From: UBA3305 sp002373555
GTDB lineage: Bacteria > Bacillota > Clostridia > Lachnospirales > Lachnospiraceae
Reading direction: 5' to 3'
Length of the DNA: 64,000 nucleotides
NCBI GenBank assembly: GCA_946612455.1
Contig: CAMOER010000001.1
Coordinates: 104,087 to 168,086, forward strand
The position numbers and the translations under genes were made by a program. The notes under the pieces are model-generated. The model was not told where the DNA came from and made no database searches. It saw nothing but the letters and a program-made list of their open reading frames with translations. This document shows, piece after piece, positions 26,885 through 36,570 of this stretch (positions within the stretch are counted from its first letter, which is position 1; every line of letters starts with the position of its first letter).

Positions 26885-27028
26885 CTTGTATTTTTATAAA
26901 TACAGGTTTGTCGATACCTATAGTTGTTTTCGATCCGGTTTAAAATACTTAACAATCCCGATCCCATGTGTTATATTTACAGTGTTTCAATATGTTCTCC
27001 ATATATGTATGAAAGGTTTACCGCATAA

Positions 27029-27694
27029 ATGAGCAGGAACAGCAGCGGACTGTCTCTTTCCGACGATGCCTACAACAGAATCAAGAATGCGCTCTGTCAC
27101 GGCGAGCTGAAACCCGGTACGATCCTCAGCGAGAACCGGCTGGCTTCAAAATACAGCATGAGCCGCACCCCGGTCCGCGAAGCGATCCACCGTCTGGTAC
27201 AGGAAGGCTGGCTGGAGGTCCGGAACGGTCACGGAACGTATGTAAAGCACCTTTCTTCCAAGGATATCGATGACCTCTACGAAGTCCGGCTTCTCCTGGA
27301 GTCACAGGCTGCTAAAACAGCGGTCTATGAGATCACCGATGCGGAGATCGACGCTTTTGAGCGGCGTTTTCAGGAGCTGTGCGAACATCTGCTGGCCGGG
27401 AAGACGGATGACCAGACCTTTTTTGATCTGGACTGGGAATTCCATTCTCTGATCATCAGCCGATGCCGGAACACCTACATCCGTTCGATCATGGAAAATA
27501 ATAACCGGAACCTGCGCCGCTATCAGCGGCTCTCCGCCGACACGCTCGGCGACATCCGCGAAAGCACAGACAAACATCTGCATCTCCTTGCGCTGATCCG
27601 GAAACGCGACCCGGAAGCACTGAGCGAGGCCATCGCCGAACATATCCGCTGGGCCGCGGGGATCATTCCCCGCCCGGACGATACCGCGTCCTGA
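27029..27694 (+). CDS. GntR family transcriptional regulator, FCD subfamily
   Basis: 221 residues. The N-terminal winged helix (about 10-75) has the GntR signature LSENRLASKYSMSRTPVREA; the C-terminal all-helical FCD domain (about 80-210) has DLDWEFHSLIISRC and HLHLLALI, whose Asp and three His residues usually bind a metal that holds a small carboxylate effector. Divergent from the LarA/aconitase X operon and so most likely its ligand-responsive repressor. The ribosome site (AAAGG) is far from the ATG, suggesting low expression. Confidence 0.88.
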   Translation: MSRNSSGLSLSDDAYNRIKNALCHGELKPGTILSENRLASKYSMSRTPVREAIHRLVQEGWLEVRNGHGTYVKHLSSKDIDDLYEVRLLLESQAAKTAVYEITDAEIDAFERRFQELCEHLLAGKTDDQTFFDLDWEFHSLIISRCRNTYIRSIMENNNRNLRRYQRLSADTLGDIRESTDKHLHLLALIRKRDPEALSEAIAEHIRWAAGIIPRPDDTAS

Positions 27695-27724
27695 CCGGCC
27701 TGCCCGATACAGCAGCATACATAC

Positions 27725-27776
27725 AAAAAGGCAAAGGCTTTTCCGTGTTTCCACAGAAGACGCCTTTGCCTTCTTT
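27725..27776. terminator. Bidirectional terminator between gntR and the V-ATPase operon
   Basis: Stem AAGGCAAAGGC/GCCTTTGCCTT (27728-27738 and 27762-27772), with T-rich tails on both strands, placed between convergent transcripts. Confidence 0.8.
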
Positions 27777-27798
27777 ACTGTTTTGCTTCTTCAGCGCA

Positions 27799-28458
27799 TC
27801 ATGCGCCTCTGTCCTTGTAATGGTGCGCTTCCTCAAGCACCATTTCCTTCACCTTCATCAGCCTGACCTTCGTCGAATTCTCATTCTCGGCAAGCTTCAT
27901 GGTGATATATTTGATATTCTCCTGCAGCTCGGGGATCATGACGTACTCCAGGGCGTTGACGCGCCTTCTCGTCTTCTCGATCTCCTGCGCGAGCAGCTGC
28001 ATGGATTTTTCCACCTGGGCCAGCTCCAGCATATCCTTGAATACGGACTGCAGCGAAGTCATCGCATCGTCCAGTTCACCGGATGTCTGCAGAAAGCTGT
28101 AGGGATGGATATCGCCGCCTTCTTCATCCGTGCCGGTCGTAAAGGAATACCGCGGCACGTTGACAGACATGACATTTTTATAGGCAACATCCAGCTCTAT
28201 ATGCTGTTTGGTATAAATCAGTGCCTGCTCCATCATTTCCGGCGTCATGACAGCGGATGCCACAGACTGCGCGGCAAATGCTTCGGATAATCCGGCTTCC
28301 ACCTTGTCCCTGAGCTCCTTGTTCAGATGGACCACATCCATGAACTGGCGCATCAGCTCGTCCCGCTTGTCTTTTAAGAGCTTGTGGCCCCTGACAGCGG
28401 TCCGCAGCCGGCCCTTCATCTGATTCAAGACCATTCTGGTCGGGATTATGGTTGCCAT
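27799..28458 (-). CDS. V-type ATP synthase/ATPase subunit D
   Basis: 219 residues, almost entirely helical. It begins IIPTRMVLNQMKGRLRTAVRGHKLLKDKRDEL, typical of subunit D, the central coiled-coil shaft that turns inside the A3B3 head. Last gene of the operon, three bases after subunit B, with a terminator 23 bases beyond its stop. Confidence 0.95.
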   Translation of the reverse strand: MATIIPTRMVLNQMKGRLRTAVRGHKLLKDKRDELMRQFMDVVHLNKELRDKVEAGLSEAFAAQSVASAVMTPEMMEQALIYTKQHIELDVAYKNVMSVNVPRYSFTTGTDEEGGDIHPYSFLQTSGELDDAMTSLQSVFKDMLELAQVEKSMQLLAQEIEKTRRRVNALEYVMIPELQENIKYITMKLAENENSTKVRLMKVKEMVLEEAHHYKDRGA

Positions 28459-28461
28459 GGT

Positions 28462-29847
28462 TTACTCCTTCGCTTCTTCTCTCGGAAGATATTTCTCAAT
28501 GAACTCAGGCTTGATCCTCTTGAGCTCTCTCTCCGGAAGGATCGACAGAAGCTTCCAGCCGATGGTCAGCGTATCGATGATGCTGCGGTCTGTCTCGTTG
28601 CCCTGGGAGACATATTCCTTCTCAAAGGCATCCGCGAACTTCGCGTACAGCTTGTCGTCATCCGAAAGCGCCGCCTCACCGAGGATGGTCATCAGTTCCT
28701 TGGCTTCCTTTCCTCTTGCGTAAGCAGCGAAGAGCTGGTTCATCGTACCGGCGTGGTCGGCTCTCGTCTTTCCTTCACCGATACCCTTATCCTTCAGACG
28801 GGACAGCGAAGGCAGTACGTCGATCGGCGGTACGATGCCTTTTCTGTGCAGGTCTCGGGAAAGGATGATCTGACCCTCTGTGATATAGCCCGTCAGGTCG
28901 GGGATCGGGTGGGTCTTGTCATCTTCGGGCATCGTCAGGATCGGGATCATCGTGATCGATCCGGGGTTGTCCAGTCTTCTGCCGGCGCGTTCATACATCG
29001 TCGCGAGATCGGTATACAGATAGCCGGGATAGCCGCGGCGGCCGGGAACCTCTTTCTTCGCGGCGGAGACCTCACGAAGCGCTTCCGCGTAGTTCGTGAT
29101 ATCGGTCAGGATAACAAGAACATGCATGCCCTTGTCAAATGCCAGATACTCCGCAGCGGTCAGCGCCATACGGGGCGTTGCGATACGCTCGACGGCCGGG
29201 TCATTTGCCAGGTTGCTGAAAACGACCGTTCTGTCGATGGCGCCGGTACGGCGGAAATCGTTGATGAAGTATTCGGATTCCTCGAATGTGATACCGATGG
29301 CAGCGAATACAACGGCGAAGTTCTCACCCTTGCCAAGGACCTTGGCCTGTCTGGCGATCTGCGCAGCCAGATTCGCATGGGGCAGACCGGAGGCCGAGAA
29401 GATCGGCAGCTTCTGTCCGCGGACCAGCGTATTCAGTCCGTCGATAGCGGAGACACCGGTCTGGATGAACTCTGCCGGATACGCTCTGGCAGCCGGGTTC
29501 ATCGGAAGGCCGTTGATATCTCTGTAGTCATCTGCAATGATCTCGGGGCCGTCATCGATAGGCTCGCCCATGCCGTTGAAAACACGGCCCAGCATATCCT
29601 CGGAAACGCCCAGCTGCAGCGGATGGCCCAGGAAACGGACCTTGCTTTCCGCCAGGTTGATTCCCTGCGCAGCCTCGAACAGCTGCAGTACCGCACGGTT
29701 TCCTTCGACTTCCAGCACCTTGCAGCGTCTGACGGAACCGTCGGGCAGTTCAATTTCAGCAAGCTCGTCAAATGTAACGCCCTCAACATTATCAACGATC
29801 ATCAGGGGATTGGCGATCTCTCTTATGGTCTTGTATTCTTTGATCAT
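28462..29847 (-). CDS. V-type ATP synthase/ATPase subunit B
   Basis: 461 residues, the non-catalytic partner in the A3B3 head. It lacks a Walker A motif, as expected, and has SGLPHANLAAQIARQAKV, VLTDITNYAEALREVS and the Arg-containing PSLSRLKDKGIGEGKTR segment that completes the catalytic site of A. Its ATG overlaps the subunit A stop by four bases. Confidence 0.96.
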   Translation of the reverse strand: MIKEYKTIREIANPLMIVDNVEGVTFDELAEIELPDGSVRRCKVLEVEGNRAVLQLFEAAQGINLAESKVRFLGHPLQLGVSEDMLGRVFNGMGEPIDDGPEIIADDYRDINGLPMNPAARAYPAEFIQTGVSAIDGLNTLVRGQKLPIFSASGLPHANLAAQIARQAKVLGKGENFAVVFAAIGITFEESEYFINDFRRTGAIDRTVVFSNLANDPAVERIATPRMALTAAEYLAFDKGMHVLVILTDITNYAEALREVSAAKKEVPGRRGYPGYLYTDLATMYERAGRRLDNPGSITMIPILTMPEDDKTHPIPDLTGYITEGQIILSRDLHRKGIVPPIDVLPSLSRLKDKGIGEGKTRADHAGTMNQLFAAYARGKEAKELMTILGEAALSDDDKLYAKFADAFEKEYVSQGNETDRSIIDTLTIGWKLLSILPERELKRIKPEFIEKYLPREEAKE

Positions 29848-31613
29848 TCGTCTTCACCTCCCGCCTTGATTTCGTCGATCTGGGCGTTCATCTGCGCCAG
29901 GATCTCATCATAGATCGCTTCATAGTTGTCGGGATCCGCCGTCTTCGCACGGCCGATCCGCTCACGCGCGGCAATGCCGAACAGGGGCTGCAGCTCGCAT
30001 CCCGCATCCAGCGCCTCACGGCACTTGTCTTCATATCTGAGGACCAGATCCAGCAGACGGTACTGCTTTCCGTAGGTGGAATAGGCATCTTCCGTCACGA
30101 AGGCGTTCTGCTGCAGGAAGTCCTCACGGATCATACGGGCGATTTCCAGTGTCAGCTGGTCTCCTGCGGACAGCGCATCCTGTCCGACCAGACGGACGAT
30201 TTCCTGCAGTTCCGCTTCTTCCTGCAGTGTACGCAGTGCGCGGTTTCTGTTCTGCATGTATTCCGGTCCGAATTCCTTCTCATAATACGGTGTCAGCGCA
30301 TCCGTATAAAGGGAGTAGGATGTCAGCCAGTTGATGGCCGGGAAATGTCTCGCATAGGCCAGGGAGCTGTCCAGTGCCCAGAAAACCTTGACGATACGCA
30401 TCGTTGCCTGCGAGACCGGCTCGGAAATATCACCGCCGGGCGGCGATACGGCACCGATCGCCGTGATCGAGCCTCTTCTGTCATCCGTACCCAGACACTG
30501 CACGCTGCCGGCTCTCTCATAGAACTGGGCAATACGGCTGGCCAGGTAAGCGGGATAACCTTCTTCACCGGGCATCTCTTCCAGACGTCCGGACATCTCA
30601 CGGAGCGCCTCGGCCCATCTGGATGTGGAGTCTGCCAGAACGGCTACGTCATATCCCATATCACGGAAATATTCCGCGATCGTAATACCGGTGTAAATGG
30701 AAGCCTCACGGGCTGCCACCGGCATATCGGATGTATTCGCGATCAGAACGGTCCTCTTCATCAGGGATTCGCCGGAACGCGGATCCTTCAGTTCAGGGAA
30801 CTCATTCAGAACGTCTGTCATCTCGTTTCCGCGCTCACCGCAGCCGATGTAGACAACGATATCCACATCCGACCACTTTGCGAGCTGGTGCTGTACGACC
30901 GTCTTGCCGGAACCGAACGGTCCGGGAACGGCCGCCGTGCCGCCCTTCGCCACCGGGAACATGGTATCAATGATACGCTGTCCGGAGTTCAGGGGACGGG
31001 CCGGTGTGTATTTCTGCTGATAGGGGCGGCCGACACGCACGGGCCAGTGCTGGACCATGCTGACCTCCAGCTCTTTTCCGTCCGCGAGCGTAACACAGGC
31101 CACGGTCTCGTCAACCGTAAATTCACCCTGCTTGATCCACTTCAGCACACAGCTTCCGGTCCTGGGCGGCAGCATGATCTTATGCAGGATCGCGGATGTC
31201 TCCTGGACAGTTCCGATCACGTCTCCGCCGATCAGCTTGGCGCCTTCCTTTACGACGGGAACAAATTCCCATTTCTTTTTTCTGTTCAGTGCAGGGATGC
31301 TGATACCTCTTGCGATGGTATCTCCTGTCGCCTCCTTGATCTCCGGAAGCGGTCTCTGGATACCGTCATAGATATTCTCCAGCATGCCGGGTCCCAGTTC
31401 CACCGACAGGGGAAGCCCTGTGGTGACCACCTCTGCGCCGGGGCCGAGGCCTGAGGTCTCTTCATATACCTGTATGGAAGCGGAATCTCCGCTCATATTC
31501 AGGATCTCGCCGATCAGGTTCTGGCTTCCGACACGGACAACGTCGGAAACATTCGCTTCCGCCAGTCCTTCGGCCACAACAAGCGGTCCTGAAACTTTAA
31601 CAACTTTTCCCAA
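29844..31613 (-). CDS. V-type ATP synthase/ATPase catalytic subunit A
   Basis: 589 residues. The Walker A motif GPFGSGKT, the long non-homologous insertion (about 110-200) and DSTSRWAEALREMSGRLEEM identify the catalytic subunit. The first codon is TTG at 31611-31613 with a GGGTGAG site before it; no ATG would preserve the family's MGKVVKVSGPLV start. Subunit A is directly followed by B. Confidence 0.96.
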   Translation of the reverse strand: MGKVVKVSGPLVVAEGLAEANVSDVVRVGSQNLIGEILNMSGDSASIQVYEETSGLGPGAEVVTTGLPLSVELGPGMLENIYDGIQRPLPEIKEATGDTIARGISIPALNRKKKWEFVPVVKEGAKLIGGDVIGTVQETSAILHKIMLPPRTGSCVLKWIKQGEFTVDETVACVTLADGKELEVSMVQHWPVRVGRPYQQKYTPARPLNSGQRIIDTMFPVAKGGTAAVPGPFGSGKTVVQHQLAKWSDVDIVVYIGCGERGNEMTDVLNEFPELKDPRSGESLMKRTVLIANTSDMPVAAREASIYTGITIAEYFRDMGYDVAVLADSTSRWAEALREMSGRLEEMPGEEGYPAYLASRIAQFYERAGSVQCLGTDDRRGSITAIGAVSPPGGDISEPVSQATMRIVKVFWALDSSLAYARHFPAINWLTSYSLYTDALTPYYEKEFGPEYMQNRNRALRTLQEEAELQEIVRLVGQDALSAGDQLTLEIARMIREDFLQQNAFVTEDAYSTYGKQYRLLDLVLRYEDKCREALDAGCELQPLFGIAARERIGRAKTADPDNYEAIYDEILAQMNAQIDEIKAGGEDE

Positions 31614-31630
31614 AGTCTCACCCTTCTTTC

Positions 31631-31945
31631 TTACAAGATATCGATTCCGACAGCCCGCTCCACCGCAGACTGCAGCGCTTCTTTTCCTATGCCGAGCGAT
31701 CCTTCCCTGCCGGGGATCAGGATAATGGCCGGCATCGGGCTGTCCTTGAATTTATCGATCTCACGCTTCATTCCGACAGCCAGATTCTCCGATATGTATA
31801 TGATGGCATAAGAGCTTTCCGGTCCCGTGATCTCCTTTAAGATCTTTCTTCCCTCTTCAGGCTTGTCCGCCGCATAGACATCCAGCCCGAGGGCCTTAAA
31901 GCACAGGATCGTATCTCTTCCGCCGATTACCGCAACTTTATACAT
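31631..31945 (-). CDS. V-type ATP synthase/ATPase subunit F
   Basis: 104 residues beginning MYKVAVIGGRDTILCFKALG, the conserved start of subunit F, a Rossmann-like protein of the central stalk. Overlaps the end of subunit C by eight bases. Confidence 0.93.
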   Translation of the reverse strand: MYKVAVIGGRDTILCFKALGLDVYAADKPEEGRKILKEITGPESSYAIIYISENLAVGMKREIDKFKDSPMPAIILIPGREGSLGIGKEALQSAVERAVGIDIL

Positions 31946-33011
31946 AAGTCTCGCGCAGCCTTTCTTTTAGTTTTTCGGCGGATATGCCGGAAAGGAGGCC
32001 CGTCAGCAGCATACGCACATTCAGGATGTTGGCATCGACCACCGTCAGATACCAGATCACCGCTCTGGCGTCAAAATACATCATCCGCAAATTTGCAAGA
32101 TACTTCAGCCATGCTTCCGCGCATGCTTTTTCGAACGGGGTGATCGGACCGCCCTTCAGTGCGTCCTGTCCGATCTGCGCGGCATCGTACAGATATGTAT
32201 CCTTGAACATACCTGCCAGACCGTCTCCGCCGAATGCCGCCGCAGCAAGCTGGTCGGGCGGATAATTGCCGCCCTCGATCAGCACGCTCTTCAGATAATC
32301 CTGGCTGCGTCCCAGCCGGACGACACGGACGCAGGTGATCAGGTTTGCTCTGTCGATCATCTTGCGGATCAGGTCCACTGCGTAATGCTCTCCGGGTTCC
32401 GGCGCCATCATGGGCGTCTCCGGTTCCACCTTCGGCTCCAGCTCCGAAGCCAGTTCAAATAATTCCCTAAAATACATCCGGTCGATATAGAGATCAACGG
32501 CGGTGGGATTCTTGGTCCTGGCCATCATCTCTCTTGCCTCCCTGATGGTCTCTGCCATCAGCGGAGTAAGATCGCGATAGTCATTGTTCAGATAATCCTC
32601 TTTCACATTCTCGGGCGTAAAGCGGCCGGCGGTGATATACGCCTCGTCTGCCGGAACACCGGCGCCGGCGCCTTTTACGAGCGCTTTGATATTATGATAA
32701 TCATATTTCATGCGCATCATCTGCACGACCTGCTCTTCCGGGCAGACCTGCTCGATGTCCTTAAATATGCTGTCCCGCCTGTTGTTCAGGACCGTATCGA
32801 TCTGCGAGACATCCATGCCGGCCATATTCGGCCAGCCGGCCTCCGCCACCAGACGGGCAGCAGTCTCCGCATCTTCGGTCATGGCAGCCTGTTCGAGCCT
32901 TTCATACCGGATCATCGTCTGAAGCCGGTAGTTCAGCTTGGACGCCATGAACATATAGTCCCGGTACGAGACATATCCGACCGGATCATATGCGATCTTG
33001 TTTACAAACAT
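31938..33011 (-). CDS. V-type ATP synthase/ATPase subunit C
   Basis: 357 residues, helical, the funnel that connects the rotor ring to the central stalk (AC39/d homologue). Conserved elements include FKDIEQVCPEE, YDYHNIKALVKG and NILNVRMLLTGL. Placed between E and F as in Enterococcus hirae and other bacterial operons. Confidence 0.92.
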   Translation of the reverse strand: MFVNKIAYDPVGYVSYRDYMFMASKLNYRLQTMIRYERLEQAAMTEDAETAARLVAEAGWPNMAGMDVSQIDTVLNNRRDSIFKDIEQVCPEEQVVQMMRMKYDYHNIKALVKGAGAGVPADEAYITAGRFTPENVKEDYLNNDYRDLTPLMAETIREAREMMARTKNPTAVDLYIDRMYFRELFELASELEPKVEPETPMMAPEPGEHYAVDLIRKMIDRANLITCVRVVRLGRSQDYLKSVLIEGGNYPPDQLAAAAFGGDGLAGMFKDTYLYDAAQIGQDALKGGPITPFEKACAEAWLKYLANLRMMYFDARAVIWYLTVVDANILNVRMLLTGLLSGISAEKLKERLRETYV

Positions 33012-33036
33012 ATTTTATGTTCCTTCCGTCCAGTTC

Positions 33037-33636
33037 TTATCCGAACAGGATCCCTGCCACAGATCTGTCCATGCTCTCGCAGAGATTGTATACCAGCTTC
33101 TCCAGCGAGCAGTTGACAGCGATATCATTTTCGGCAAGGATCAGTCCGCCCTGAATATCGGCTTCCTTCTCGGAAAGCCGGATCTTCGCGGTCTTTCCTT
33201 CGGCAGCAAGGCGGGTATTCACGATTTCAACGAGCTTCCCGCCGATCGCAGCCTTATCCTTTGCCGAAAGCATCAGCTCTTCCGTGCCGGAAGATGCCGC
33301 AGACACCGCATACTTCGCAAGGAGATTGATATAGTCTTCCTTCGGAAGCGACAGCAGATCCTGCAGTGCAAATTTATAGGCATCCTTGACCAGAACGTGC
33401 TTCACGCTCAGGATCGCCTTCTTCGCCGAGAGACCGGCATTGCGGTTCTTTCGATCAGCCGCGGCTGCCGCCTCCGCAAGACCGGCTTCATGTCTTTCTT
33501 CATAGAGCAGCTTTGCCTGCTCCCTGTATCCCGCCAGGATCTCGTCCGCCTTTGCCTTTGCCTCGTTCAGAACGACGGCTGCATCGGCTTCCGCTTCCTC
33601 ACGGATACGGTTCGTTATCTTTTCAATTCCTTTCAT
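33037..33636 (-). CDS. V-type ATP synthase/ATPase subunit E
   Basis: 199 residues. A long charged N-terminal helix rich in Ala, Glu and Lys is followed by a globular C-terminal domain, the layout of the peripheral-stalk subunit E, which pairs with the H/G subunit encoded at the head of the operon. Confidence 0.9.
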   Translation of the reverse strand: MKGIEKITNRIREEAEADAAVVLNEAKAKADEILAGYREQAKLLYEERHEAGLAEAAAAADRKNRNAGLSAKKAILSVKHVLVKDAYKFALQDLLSLPKEDYINLLAKYAVSAASSGTEELMLSAKDKAAIGGKLVEIVNTRLAAEGKTAKIRLSEKEADIQGGLILAENDIAVNCSLEKLVYNLCESMDRSVAGILFG

Positions 33637-33659
33637 GGCTTGCCCTCCGGGAACCGGCT

Positions 33660-34157
33660 TCAGCCTACGCCGAGGTTCAGGTTCAGGAGCATCAGGAACG
33701 ATGCAAGCAGGGACAGGATGGCGTAGAACTCAACGGTAATACACATAACAATGCCCTTTGCCCAGTCATCGGGGCGTCTTGCCATCAGGTTGATGGCTCT
33801 TGCAGCCGCACGGCCCTGTGCCGGCGCGGAGATGCATCCGCCGATCATCATGGGAACGCAGGCGCCGAAGACTCTCAGGCCGTCTGCTACGGTAAGCGCT
33901 GTGGGATCTCCGCCGAAAACGCCCATCTGGATCAGTGCGAAGAACCAGATGACCAGACCGTACAGGCCCTGGGTACCGGGGATGACCTGCAGGATCATGA
34001 CCTTACCGAAGTAAGAAGGGTCTTCTCCCAGAAGTCCGATACCGGATTCACCGGCCAGTCCCGTACCTTTTGCAGAACCGGCGCAGCAAAGACCTACTGC
34101 CAGTCCGCTTCCCAGAAATCCTATTGCCAAACCTCCGAAATCAGCAAAAAAGTTCAT
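33660..34157 (-). CDS. V-type ATPase rotor proteolipid subunit K
   Basis: 165 residues, four transmembrane helices (a double-hairpin proteolipid). The ion-binding carboxylate is E143 in TVEFYAIL of helix 4; the first hairpin has none. T62 and Q63 (PGTQGLYG), Q114 (APAQGRA) and E143 correspond to the sodium-liganding residues T64, Q65, Q110 and E139 of the Enterococcus hirae rotor. Sodium coupling is therefore likely, though inferred. Confidence 0.94.
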   Translation of the reverse strand: MNFFADFGGLAIGFLGSGLAVGLCCAGSAKGTGLAGESGIGLLGEDPSYFGKVMILQVIPGTQGLYGLVIWFFALIQMGVFGGDPTALTVADGLRVFGACVPMMIGGCISAPAQGRAAARAINLMARRPDDWAKGIVMCITVEFYAILSLLASFLMLLNLNLGVG

Positions 34158-34179
34158 TATTATTCCTCCTCAATGTGAA

Positions 34180-36171
34180 TTATCTTTCCTCAGTGATATC
34201 AAAGTATTTAGGTTTTATGCTCAACGGACGGAAGGCCTTTCCGCCGTCTCTGTACCATTTGCCGAAGAACTCCAGATACTGCAGTCTGAGCGTATGTACG
34301 AAGCAGCCGATGATGTTCAGCAGGAAGTTCAGTACATGACCGATCAGGAAAACTGCAATAAAGAGGATCGTGCCCGGTATGGTGGGACCGTTCGCATTCC
34401 CCAACGATCCGAGCTGGTTGAATACGCTGGCGATAACGCTTCCTGCAAGCATCAGCGCCATCAGACGCGAGTAGGACAGGAAGTCGCCCAGATAACCTGT
34501 GGCGCCGTTATAAAGGCCACTGACGATACCGGTGATCTTGCCGAAGCCCTTGTTCGTCAGCAGGGATCCGAGGACCATCATCGCGAATCCGATGATCAGG
34601 ACGATGGGGCTCTTCGCCAGTGCGTATACGCCGATGCCGGCAATGATCACCCACCAGGAGAAATCATTGAAAATGGCATCGATCCACTGTCCGTCGCGGA
34701 TCTTCAGATAACATCCGATGCACACGCCCACGAACAGGTGGATGCCGCCGAGGCAGATCGAACCGATCAGAACGATCAGCGGATTGTTGCCTTCCAGAAG
34801 ATTCAGCGGAAGCGTGAGCGTCATCCCGCCGGGAAGCGGTATGGATGCGAAGTTCGGCACGAGCTGGATGTCCTTGCCGAACCAGCTACCGACCACCGTC
34901 ACCAGATCGCCGAAGAAGCCGTTGATCAGGAAGCCCATGATAAAGGTCGAGATACCGCATTCGATCAGGAGTCCGGCCATGTAGCCCATGGTCCCCTTCG
35001 GTCTCGCCTTTTTGCTCCAGACCATGCCCGCGATGAACATCAGCAGGCCGTAGGCCATATCCGCGAACATGATTCCGAAGAACAGTGCGAAGAACGGCAT
35101 GATGAACGGATTCGGATCCAGTCCGTTGTAAGCGGGGAGCGAATACATCTCGGTCACGACGTTGTACGGTCTGGTCAGCCGGTTGTTCCGAAGCTTGATC
35201 GGAACCTCTTCCGGCTTCTCCGGATCCGGATCCTCTGTCTCCCATGCGCAGGTGTATTTCCCGAGCACTTCGGAGAGCTTTTCTTCTTCCGGTGCGGTGA
35301 TCCACCCCTCCATCCGGAAGGTGCTCTTCGTTTCAAGAGACTTCTCCTTCGCCTCTTCTCTGTCGATGACCGTCTGCAGCGTCTCCAGTCCCATCTGGAG
35401 ATTCGGACGGTTCTCAGCCTGTGCGGCAATGGCCGCACTCAGTTCCTCTTTGCTCTTTGCGAGTTCCACAAGAGCGTCTTCCGCCGCCTTTGTGATCTGC
35501 TTCGGCGTCCCCTTCAGGCCGGTCATGGCGATCGGGGAGAACGAAGCCGGTCTCAGCGCGGCGATGACATCTTCTGCCAGTCCCCTGTAATAGACCACGT
35601 TCACGAAGCGGAACTGCTTATCTTCCGATATCACAGTCACCTCCGCATCCAGATCCGCGAGCAGTGCCCGGACGCTCTCGATGCTTTCACTGACCGGGAT
35701 GGTACCGTAGATCAGTTCACAGGTCTTCGTCGTACTCTGTCCCAGGTCCTGCTCCATTTCGATCCACGGCTTCATGGATGCAATGGTCGCCTTCTCCCGG
35801 TTCTCCTGTGCCTGGATGCTCCGGATCTTCACATCACTGTCCAGAATATACTGAGCAGTCTTCAGATCGCCGGCAATTGCCGACTCATCCATGACCGCGT
35901 CGATCCCGGCTTCGGGAAGCGGTGTGAGCAGGCCCTTCTTGTCGGGCGCGTACTTGTTGAGACGGGCAAGCGCATTGGTCAGCGTGGACTTCTGCGACCG
36001 CAGGCTGATCAGCGGAGACGATTTCTGGACCATCGGGTCCACGGCCTCCCCCGCCTTCTCTTTCGGCTCGTCGATCTGTACGCAGCCCAGTAGCAGAAGA
36101 TCCTTCAGGATTTCCTCTCTCTGGGACGAAACCGCAATGAGCTTCAGTTTTTTCATAGAAACAATGCTCAT
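34180..36171 (-). CDS. V-type ATP synthase/ATPase membrane subunit I (a subunit)
   Basis: 663 residues: a cytoplasmic half (about 1-340) of alternating helices and small folds that anchors the peripheral stalks, then seven or eight transmembrane helices. The motif FFALFFGIMFADMAYGLLM and the late SYSRLMALMLAGSVIA, whose Arg faces the rotor carboxylate, mark this as the stator channel subunit. It starts right at the end of subunit H (adjacent bases). Confidence 0.95.
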   Translation of the reverse strand: MSIVSMKKLKLIAVSSQREEILKDLLLLGCVQIDEPKEKAGEAVDPMVQKSSPLISLRSQKSTLTNALARLNKYAPDKKGLLTPLPEAGIDAVMDESAIAGDLKTAQYILDSDVKIRSIQAQENREKATIASMKPWIEMEQDLGQSTTKTCELIYGTIPVSESIESVRALLADLDAEVTVISEDKQFRFVNVVYYRGLAEDVIAALRPASFSPIAMTGLKGTPKQITKAAEDALVELAKSKEELSAAIAAQAENRPNLQMGLETLQTVIDREEAKEKSLETKSTFRMEGWITAPEEEKLSEVLGKYTCAWETEDPDPEKPEEVPIKLRNNRLTRPYNVVTEMYSLPAYNGLDPNPFIMPFFALFFGIMFADMAYGLLMFIAGMVWSKKARPKGTMGYMAGLLIECGISTFIMGFLINGFFGDLVTVVGSWFGKDIQLVPNFASIPLPGGMTLTLPLNLLEGNNPLIVLIGSICLGGIHLFVGVCIGCYLKIRDGQWIDAIFNDFSWWVIIAGIGVYALAKSPIVLIIGFAMMVLGSLLTNKGFGKITGIVSGLYNGATGYLGDFLSYSRLMALMLAGSVIASVFNQLGSLGNANGPTIPGTILFIAVFLIGHVLNFLLNIIGCFVHTLRLQYLEFFGKWYRDGGKAFRPLSIKPKYFDITEER

Positions 36172-36486
36172 TTACCCTTTAACTATCCTTTCTTTGATGA
36201 ACCCGGCTGCCGTTTCCATACGTCCCTTGGCCATGAACTCGAGCAGTTCGGTCTCTTTTTTGGTCTGCGCTATGATCTCAGACTCTTTGGCCGTCGCTTC
36301 GGCAAGTTTCTCCCGGAGCGCGGTGGCAGATTCCTCCGCGGCTTTCTGTTTCGCCGCTTCGATCAGCGCTTTTCCGTCAGCCTCAGCTTTGGAAACGATA
36401 GCGGCGGCTTCGGCTCTTGCATCACTGCGTATTTTTGCCGCAGCATTTTCAGCCTCCTCTATTTCAGAAATAACATCTAAGGCCAC
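36172..36486 (-). CDS. V-type ATPase peripheral stalk subunit (H/G-like)
   Basis: 104 residues, a single long Ala/Glu/Lys-rich helix from EIEEAENAAAKIRSDARAEA onward, as in AhaH/NtpF, the partner of subunit E. I place the start at GTG (36484-36486), which has AAAGGAGG seven bases upstream; an in-frame ATG ten codons earlier has no site and would add MIIKCKGGKC, which is simply the translated ribosome-binding region. First gene of the V-ATPase operon. Confidence 0.85.
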   Translation of the reverse strand: MALDVISEIEEAENAAAKIRSDARAEAAAIVSKAEADGKALIEAAKQKAAEESATALREKLAEATAKESEIIAQTKKETELLEFMAKGRMETAAGFIKERIVKG

Positions 36487-36541
36487 GCATTTCCCTCCTT
36501 TACATTTTATTATCATTACGCCGGAGCATAAATTTGGTAAT

Positions 36542-36570
36542 ATTTTATCATTTCTCTATATCAAAAGCAA
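36542..36570 (-). promoter_or_regulatory. Promoter of the V-ATPase operon
   Basis: TTGCTT (36565-36570), 17 bases, TAAAAT (36542-36547) with an extended TGA before the -10, on the minus strand. Leader of about 50 bases. Confidence 0.6.
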
